Shown here: positions 58,326 to 64,000 of the stretch, piece after piece
Numbering within the stretch: the stretch's first letter is position 1
Layout of the letters: each line of letters begins with the position of its first letter
Assembly (NCBI GenBank): GCA_027924645.1
Contig: BSBN01000829.1
Span: 6,510,001-6,574,000, forward strand
Source of the DNA: Cunninghamia lanceolata
Taxonomy: Eukaryota > Streptophyta > Pinopsida > Cupressales > Cupressaceae
DNA: 64,000 bases
Direction of reading: 5' to 3'
Notes under the pieces: generated by a model
What the model was told of the DNA's origin: nothing
The model's database searches: none
Seen by the model: only the letters and a program-made list of their open reading frames with translations
Program-made: the position numbers and the translations under genes

Positions 58326-59070
58326 GTGTTGGTGCCTTTGTTCTTCAAAAATATACAAGTATCTCCCCTAGAAAAGAAATTGGTGACTCTATCTGAAAGA
58401 AGAATCCTAAAAGATGGTTTGGTATCGAAGAACCTAGATGCACAACTTCAGTTACCTGAATCAGAGAGTGATAGTGATGATGAAGATTATCCTGTTCCTA
58501 CATCCTCTTCTCAACAAAATCAAGTTCTTGATGACCCTAAGCATCTGAAGTTCCTGAGAGTTTCTATGGTGGCTTGCAATTTGCATCTAACTAGGTTCAT
58601 CCTTCCTTATTTCAAACATTGCAAAAGATTGAACAAAAGGATGGGAAGGAGATGCATTTCTTTTCTTGTGATAGTAAGCCCCTACCAGAGGAGATTCAGG
58701 CACCAGAAGATAAAAGAAACTATGTTAAGATATATCATTTACGTGATGAGGACAGCAATGAAGAGGCAAAGATTTTTCCTACATATGAACTAGTATTTAA
58801 CAAAGTGTCTTCAAATCAAGAGCCTGAAAGAAACTCATTAGAACATGCACGTCCACTTAAGGAAGATCGAGAAGAATAATTGATAGAGATAAAAGAAGAA
58901 GATTGTATGGAAACATGCGATGACATGTCCTCAATTTCTTTGAAGAATGTCACTCCTCTTGTGACAACTTGTTCTAGTTCGGCAACTATATATTCCAAGG
59001 AAGGTTCCCATGATATGGTTAATGTTCAAGGGAATGCAGAAGAAATTTTGGACCAAAGTGTAAACAAATA
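58326..59070 (+). pseudogene. Gag-like and linker frames of the gypsy element
   Basis: The first frame has KKLVTLSERRILKDGLVSKN and an acidic run (ESESDSDDEDYPVPTSSSQQ). A second frame continues with KIEQKDGKEMHFFSCDSKPL, NYVKIYHLRDEDSNEEAK and, after a stop at 58877, CMETCDDMSSISLKNVTPL. No zinc knuckle seen. The family assignment rests on position after the PBS, not on a clear gag motif. Confidence 0.45.
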
Positions 59071-59271
59071 AGATGAAGACGAGTTGGAAAGTGTTTTCTG
59101 ACATGCAAACAACCTGAGAAAGATAAGAATGATGATGAAATAATACTGCAAGATCATCTCAAGACTCCTAAAGATGATTTTCTTTGTAAAGAAGATTTTA
59201 TTCTTTCTCCTTTATCATCTGTTGAAGAAGAATCCTCAACTACTAGAATCAAAGGTACTACTCAAGATGAA

Positions 59272-59985
59272 GTGTTGAGTACTCCCACTCCAAATATGCA
59301 AGAAGATCATAAGGATACCAGGATTGATGAAGAGCTACACAATTTAACTTTTCCTTCAGTACTTCCAAGAGAGGAAAATATTATTTCTTCTTCACCGATG
59401 ATACAAGAAGAAGAATTTTCACATGATAATCTCTTCGGTGAATCTCCACAAAATGATGCCCTGCTGGTAAATATTGTTATCCTAGATAAGCTTGACCCAT
59501 TCTATGTCTCTTTATATATAGCTGGTTGTAAACTACGCAACTGCATAATAGATTCTAGTGCTTCTAACAATGTTATGCCTGCTAAAGTTGCTCATGCTCT
59601 TGGCTTGTCATTAAATAAACCCTCAGGAAAAGTCTACTCAATGGAATCTAAAATGGTCCTGTTAGTAGGTCAGCTTAAAGATGCACAAGTCACTTTAGCC
59701 ACTTTCCCCCAAAAGAAACTAAAGCTTACAATCCTAGTTGCTGACATTCCTGCAAGCTATGGCATGCTACTTAGTGGAAGTTTCTGTAAAGATTTAGGTG
59801 GAGAAATACAACTAGATTGGTCCCATGCCTTGATCCCAATCAATGGAAAGAAAGTCAGGATAAATCCAGAACCCAAGGCAAAGTATACAGTCCTCAAATT
59901 AGATGATCCAAGAGCAGAGATACTATATGAAGAAACAGGACCAAGCACATATATGCTCATGCAGGAAAAAGAGGTAGCCCTGAAG
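59272..59985 (+). pseudogene. Gypsy aspartic protease domain
   Basis: Frame 59272-60117 includes DPFYVSLYIAGCKLRNCIID, then SSASNNVMPAKVAHALGLSL, VAD-IPASYGMLLSGSFCKD and LGGEIQLDWSHALIPI. This is the retropepsin pattern of Tat/Athila gypsy elements (xLxDSGASxNVMPxxVxxxLGL ... DxPxxxGMLLSRxW...LGGxxQxDxSYxxIP). The catalytic DSGA reads DSSA here, so it is probably inactive. The 3' part of the frame shifts away from the true coding frame after about 59985. Confidence 0.8.
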
Positions 59986-59989
59986 TTCT

Positions 59990-60200
59990 CTCTCCTGACA
60001 TGTCTTCTGCCCTTTGGACTATGGAATTCGATGGTAGTTGTTCTTCTTTTGGTTCAGGGGCTAAAATTGTTTTTATTTCACCTACAGGGGAGAAGTTTCC
60101 TATGGCTTTCAAATTAGTTTTCAACAACACTAATAATATGGAAGAATATGAGGTACTCCTTCTAGGCCTCGAGACAGCCAAAGAAATCCACTTCAGGAAG
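59990..60200 (+). pseudogene. Partial RNase H, joined directly after protease
   Basis: Frame 60000-60218 reads SSALWTMEFDGSCSSFGSGA, KIVFISPTGEKFPMAFKLVF, then NNMEEYEVLLLGLETAKEIH. This is the start of an RNase H fold (WxxxFDGSxxxxGxGAGxVxxxPxG...NNxAEYEALxxGL) of the extra type carried by Tat gypsy elements. It stops at a duplication breakpoint near 60186. The RT that should lie between PR and RNase H is absent. Confidence 0.8.
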
Positions 60201-60214
60201 ATCGATAAGAAGAA

Positions 60215-61276
60215 GTGATAGAGATAAAAGAAGAATATTGTATGGAAACATGCGATGACATGTCCTTAGTTTCTTTGAAGAATATCACTCCTCTTGTGAC
60301 AACTTGTTCTAGTTCGAAAACTATATCTTCCAAGGAAGGTTCCCATGACATGGTTAATGTTCAAGGGAATGTAGAAGAAATTTTGAACCAAAGTGTAAAC
60401 AAAGAAGATGAAGATGAGTTGCAAAGTGTTTTTCTAACATGCATACAACCTGAGCAAGAGAAGAATGATGATGAAATAATACTGCAAGATCATCTCAAGA
60501 CTCCTAAAGATGATTTTCTTTGTAAAGAAGATTTTATTCTTTCTCCTTTATCATCTGTTGAAGAAGAATCCTCAACTACTGGAATCAAAGGTACTACTCA
60601 AGACAAAGTGCTGAGTACTCCCACTCCAAATATGTAAGAAGATCATAAGGATACCAGGATTGATGAAGAGATGCATGATTTAACTTTTCCTTCACTACTT
60701 CCAAGAGAGGAAAATATTGTTTCTTCCTCACCAACAATACAAGAAGACTTTTAGGAGGATAAAGTACATAATACATATTCATCACTTTCTATTCCCCATG
60801 TGCAACCCTCTGATAAAAAAGATCCTGAGTTAGTAATGGTGAAGAAGGAGGAATTTTCTTTTGTAGATGATGATTTAAAGATAGAGGAGGAAATTATTCA
60901 TAACAACGATTAGTTGTGGAATAGTGAGTTTTCCTCGCTTATTGGTTCACATGAAAAATGTTTGTTTTGTGGTTCAATTTTCTTTGATTCAAACTATCAA
61001 AAAGATCTTCAGATAGAGATGGTTGGTAGGCTTGACATGATAGTAGATGATATAATCGACACTACATGGGTCAATACCAATATGATTCAAAACAACTCAA
61101 CACCTTGTGATGGGAGATGGTTGTTTGGTGTACTATTCAAGGAGTCCTCAGATTTCATGTATTTCATTTTTCTCATCATCCTGAAATATCTACTAAGTCT
61201 GCAGGTACCTCATCCATGCACATTTCTTTTCCAAACAGGTGCCTATTATTCTCAACCCGTTAATGGTTTTACATGA
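60215..61276 (+). pseudogene. Linker copy and unassigned 3' frames of the gypsy element
   Basis: Frame 60215-60637 repeats the acidic linker; after a stop it reads LVMVKKEEFSFVDDDLKIEE, then WNSEFSSLIGSHEKCLFCGS and RLDMIVDDIIDTTWVNTNMI to 61276. The CLFCGS phrase is not enough for a zinc motif. No integrase motif. I do not recognise the 3' part. Confidence 0.4.
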
Positions 61277-61650
61277 TCATCTTGGAGTAGTTTGAGGTAG
61301 GAGTCACCTACCATGTACATAGGTTAGTTAGGAGTTTTTTTTTGAGTTTGTCTTGTTTCAGTTTCTATTGGTTTGCATCATGTGCCTCATCTTTGTGTGT
61401 CTTTGTCATTTTTCCTTTTGTCTCATTGGAGTCTCCTGGTTCTCCTTGTACATTGTGTTATCTCCTGACTCTATTTGCCCAATGGATAAGGCACTAGTCA
61501 TTTTTAGATATTCTAGGTTCATCCTGTGTCCACAAGGTCCTTGTCCCCATTTAGATCCCATTGATGACCCTATTTCTATATTTTAAAATTTAAACTTTTT
61601 GTGCTTCCAAAACTACTGATAACATCTTTCAGAACGTTAAAAAAATGGAA
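61277..61650 (+). other. Untranslated 3' interior before the second LTR
   Basis: T-rich, no long frame of substance, ending in a purine run near 61639. The LTR start is not fixed because the left end of the 5' LTR is also uncertain. Confidence 0.4.
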
Positions 61651-61829
61651 GTTAGTTTTGAAAGTTTTAATTATCTCCTACAAAGTTTTAAAAGCCATTC
61701 AAAATGTCAATAGGAGACAAGCCATTGGTGAAAACAAGTTTTGAAAGTAGTTTGAAACACTAATCACTAAGGGAAGAAGTAGTTAGTATAACCACAAGTA
61801 GTTATTATAACTACTTCAAGAAACAAAGG

Positions 61830-62850
61830 ATATACAAGATCAACTCAATTAATGTAGAATGTGGACACATTGTCTCATGGCATGCAAATATCGTAGGATT
61901 TGAACAAAATAGATGTGTTGAAAAGGTCTCAACAACTTCAAGCAAATGCAACTGGTAGGTGCTACGCCAAGCATCACAAACTTTCATGGACATCCTCTCG
62001 GCCTATGCCCAAATGGGAGTTTTCAAATGGAATACAAAATTCCAAGATAGAATCAACTTAGAGCATTTTAGAGCAAATGTAATCAACATGTGTAAAATTA
62101 TCTCCCATGACTTCCAGTCACCCTAGCATAGATGCATGCAAAAATTTTGAAGCATTGACAAGCCACATGAATTGTTTGATGAAGCAATGTTATCTCATGA
62201 ACATAAGGATATGCATAAAAATGGGTTTTGAAAATTTAAAACATATACAAGATATTCTTGTAAAGTTGTTTTTGCAATCATTTGTTAGCATCCTCCCGGT
62301 TTGTGCCTGAATGGGAGATGGAAGAGGATATCGACATCCATGAAAGCATAAAGTGAATGATAAAATAGTTGTAAATTGTCCTAGCATATTGGTATGCATA
62401 GCATTGAAACAAAATAGATAAAGAACATTTCACCTCAAAGAAATGTTATCTCATGGGCTGCTAGGACTACCTAGCCTACGCAAAATGGTTTTGTTGAAAA
62501 AGTCTTAGAAACTTGCAAGTGAATGTAAATGGAAGGTGTAAAGCCAAGCTCCATGATCTTTGCTAACAAAATCTGTAGCTCGTGCTAAAATGTGAGCTTT
62601 TGAACGGGGATAGTCATCCATCAAAGTGTAATGAGATGGGCATCATTGTTTGATATTGTAGTTCGAATGCTTTGATAAACTACCATTAAAATGTGAATGC
62701 ATTGATAAACTGCTTGAATTGTTTGACAGTTTACCTCAGAGAAATGTTGTCAAATGGAATGTATTGATTGCAAAATGTACGTGAAGGGGATATGCTGAAA
62801 AGACATTAAAGAATGTTCTTTTCATTCGCTGCTCATCTCAATCTCACAGC
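61830..62850 (+). pseudogene. PPR fragment in second LTR
   Basis: Copy of 53060-54100; reads HIVSWHANIVGFEQNRCVEK and TFMDILSAYAQMGVF. Stops differ from copy 1 at several points, so the two LTRs have decayed separately. Confidence 0.7.
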
Positions 62851-62958
62851 CTCCTCGCAAATAGATTGCTCATGAAGTTGATTTGTTGAAACGGTCTGAG
62901 GGACTTTCAATTAGGTGCAAGAGGCAACTTTAGTGTAAAACTTGCAAAAAGCCTCATC

Positions 62959-64000
62959 ATGAAGTACAAACCTCAAGACTACAAATATACTCCAATGATT
63001 GACACAATGCTTCCTAAGGTATTTGACACAAAAATGGGGTACATTAACTTGCAAGACATCCAAAAATTGTTAACAGAAGGAGATTGGTCAAAGTTGTCCC
63101 AAAGAATACCAGAAAGTGGTCTAGTAGATGCAGCTTGCTTTCCTATAGCATTGCAATGTCCATAATTAGTGATAGAATGTGCGAAGAGATACAATCTTGA
63201 AGCTAAAGAGATCAGAACTATTATCAGGCACCTAATGGCCAAGCTTGATGGGCTTTCTATCATAATCATTCTGTGGCTATGATACAAAGAGAAATTCATT
63301 TGTGTTGATAAGAAAAAACCTACAAATATTTCAGTGACAATAGAAGAAAATGTTTTAAACAACTTGGCTAAAGAATGGATGGTGAAACCAAGAGGTGGGC
63401 AATCTCATCTTCCCAAGACTCTTCATCGCTCTCTTTTCATCAAAGAGATCTTCTATTTGATTTCCCTACTCCACAGATTGACAGGTAGCCCAAACTCAAC
63501 TAAGTTTGAGATGTGGATGTATCTTTTCATCATGATCATATCAACTGGGAAACAATTCATTGATTGGGGCCATCTTATCATTGATTGCATACATGATCAA
63601 TCGGTCCGCTTCAAGACAAGCCAATGCTTCCAAAGGTCATCCTACTTGGTATATGCAATCGCTAATTTGACATCATGGCCAGGTTTAAGTACCACTGGTG
63701 TTCTGAATCAGGAGACACAGGTTTATGACTTCTACAAGCAGATGCAGTTAGAGGAAAGTTTTGTGTATTTTAGATGAGTGAATGATGCCTTTACAATGCT
63801 AGAAGTGAGGCTACTTCAAAGAAATATAGCTATCAGAATATCAAAAGAAGCAGCACTATTGATAAAGAAGTACAGAAGTTACTTCATTCAGTTTCCAAGA
63901 TTCACCTACCTTCGAGTAGGAGGATTTGATGGCTATCATTCTAAGTTGCCAAGATATGTGGATGATAAGCTTGTTGTGATCAATCTTTGTAGACAGCTAG
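62959..64000 (+). pseudogene. Long LTR frame, second copy (partial)
   Basis: It begins MKYKPQDYKYTPMIDTMLPK. Open to 63162, a stop (CP-TAA-L), two more stops near 63280, then a compensated pair of one-base indels around 63320-63350. It is then open again from 63334 to 63777 (RGGQSHLPKTLHRSLFIKEI). After a TGA it continues to the window edge. At sites where copy 1 has TAG or TAA at 54315, 54969 and 55245, this copy has CAA, CAG and CAG. Runs off the window. Confidence 0.6.

Larger units (their letters stand above)
58851..60748 (+). repeat. Direct duplication flanking the PR-RNase H block
   Basis: Segments 58851-59412 and 60186-60748 are near-identical copies about 1335 bp apart. The second copy keeps the frame better (NKEDEDELQSVFLTCIQPEQ, where copy 1 has a stop and a frameshift). 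The junction in RNase H (TCCACTTCAGGAAGATCGA) matches the start of copy 1 (TCCACTTAAGGAAGATCGA). Confidence 0.85.
58293..61650 (+). mobile_element. Interior of non-autonomous gypsy (Tat-like) element
   Basis: Internal region between PBS and the presumed 3' LTR, about 3.4 kb. It has a truncated gag-like start (58326-58640), an acidic linker, a protease-like domain, a partial RNase H, a duplicated linker and unassigned frames. Reverse transcriptase and integrase are missing, so the element needs a helper. The PPT and exact 3' LTR start are not certain; the purine run AAAAAAATGGAAG near 61639 is the best candidate. Confidence 0.7.
61660..64000 (+). repeat. 3' LTR of the gypsy element, cut by window end
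   Basis: From 61693 it matches 52948 onward, including the PPR fragment (61830-62850) and the start of the long frame. About 2.3 kb of an expected 5.4 kb is visible. Confidence 0.7.

Noticed and set aside
52925..64000. Simple 8.7-kb tandem segmental duplication instead of an LTR element
   Set aside because: Not excluded, but PBS, TATA box and gypsy PR/RNase H placed between the two copies fit an LTR element better.

Overview
This is an AT-rich plant nuclear window with no gene I would call intact. It is made of nested and adjacent transposable elements, and of relics of three large plant gene families: TIR-NBS-LRR immune receptors (TNL), pentatricopeptide-repeat (PPR) proteins and an RPA1-like single-strand DNA-binding protein. 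TIR relics argue against a grass. The low gene density, decayed copia elements, giant LTRs and abundant PPR and TNL debris suggest a large-genome seed plant, possibly a conifer. That last step is inference from gene content, not a sequence match.

Layout. 1-5 kb: a PPR relic (minus strand) split by a 1.3-kb TRIM-type element with a CCATT target duplication, then a duplicated (AT)n-flanked block. 5-14 kb: mostly unassigned DNA with a TNL C-terminal relic (7.4-7.8 kb) and a copia gag relic (11.4-12.3 kb). 14.25-21.07 kb: a non-autonomous copia element with 1.49-kb LTRs, inserted into a TIR exon with an AACTC duplication. 21-25.6 kb: PPR scraps and small tandem repeats. 25.6-28.2 kb: a coding-free LTR element. 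28.4-29.7 kb: two 270-bp hairpin-bearing repeats around degenerate telomere-like DNA in head-to-head orientation. 30.4-38.65 kb: an RPA1-like pseudogene plus a PIF1-type helicase tail (probable Helitron relic), interrupted by a 5.6-kb insert bounded by TG/CA and TGAAT duplications (probable solo LTR). 39.3-46.6 kb: a full-length but dead copia element (GTATT duplication). 46.6-52.9 kb: a TNL LRR and C-terminal relic (minus) split by a second dead copia element, also minus. About 52.9 kb to the window end: a non-autonomous Ty3/gypsy element resembling the Tat lineage. Its LTR is about 5.4 kb and carries a PPR fragment and a 1,086-codon open frame of unknown function upstream of a TATA box. The second LTR runs off the window.

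How the parts relate. The window records insertions into already duplicated or dispensable gene copies. At four sites (PPR, TIR, LRR, RPA1) the host reading frame continues exactly across the empty site once one target duplication is removed. Decay is mainly nonsense: many stops are TAG or TAA where a paralogous copy or the family motif has CAG or CAA, as expected from deamination of methylated cytosine. The most unusual object is the long frame inside the U3 part of the giant LTR at 54210-57470, which stays in one frame for 3.26 kb, is interrupted only by nonsense codons, and recurs in the second LTR at 62959 onward.
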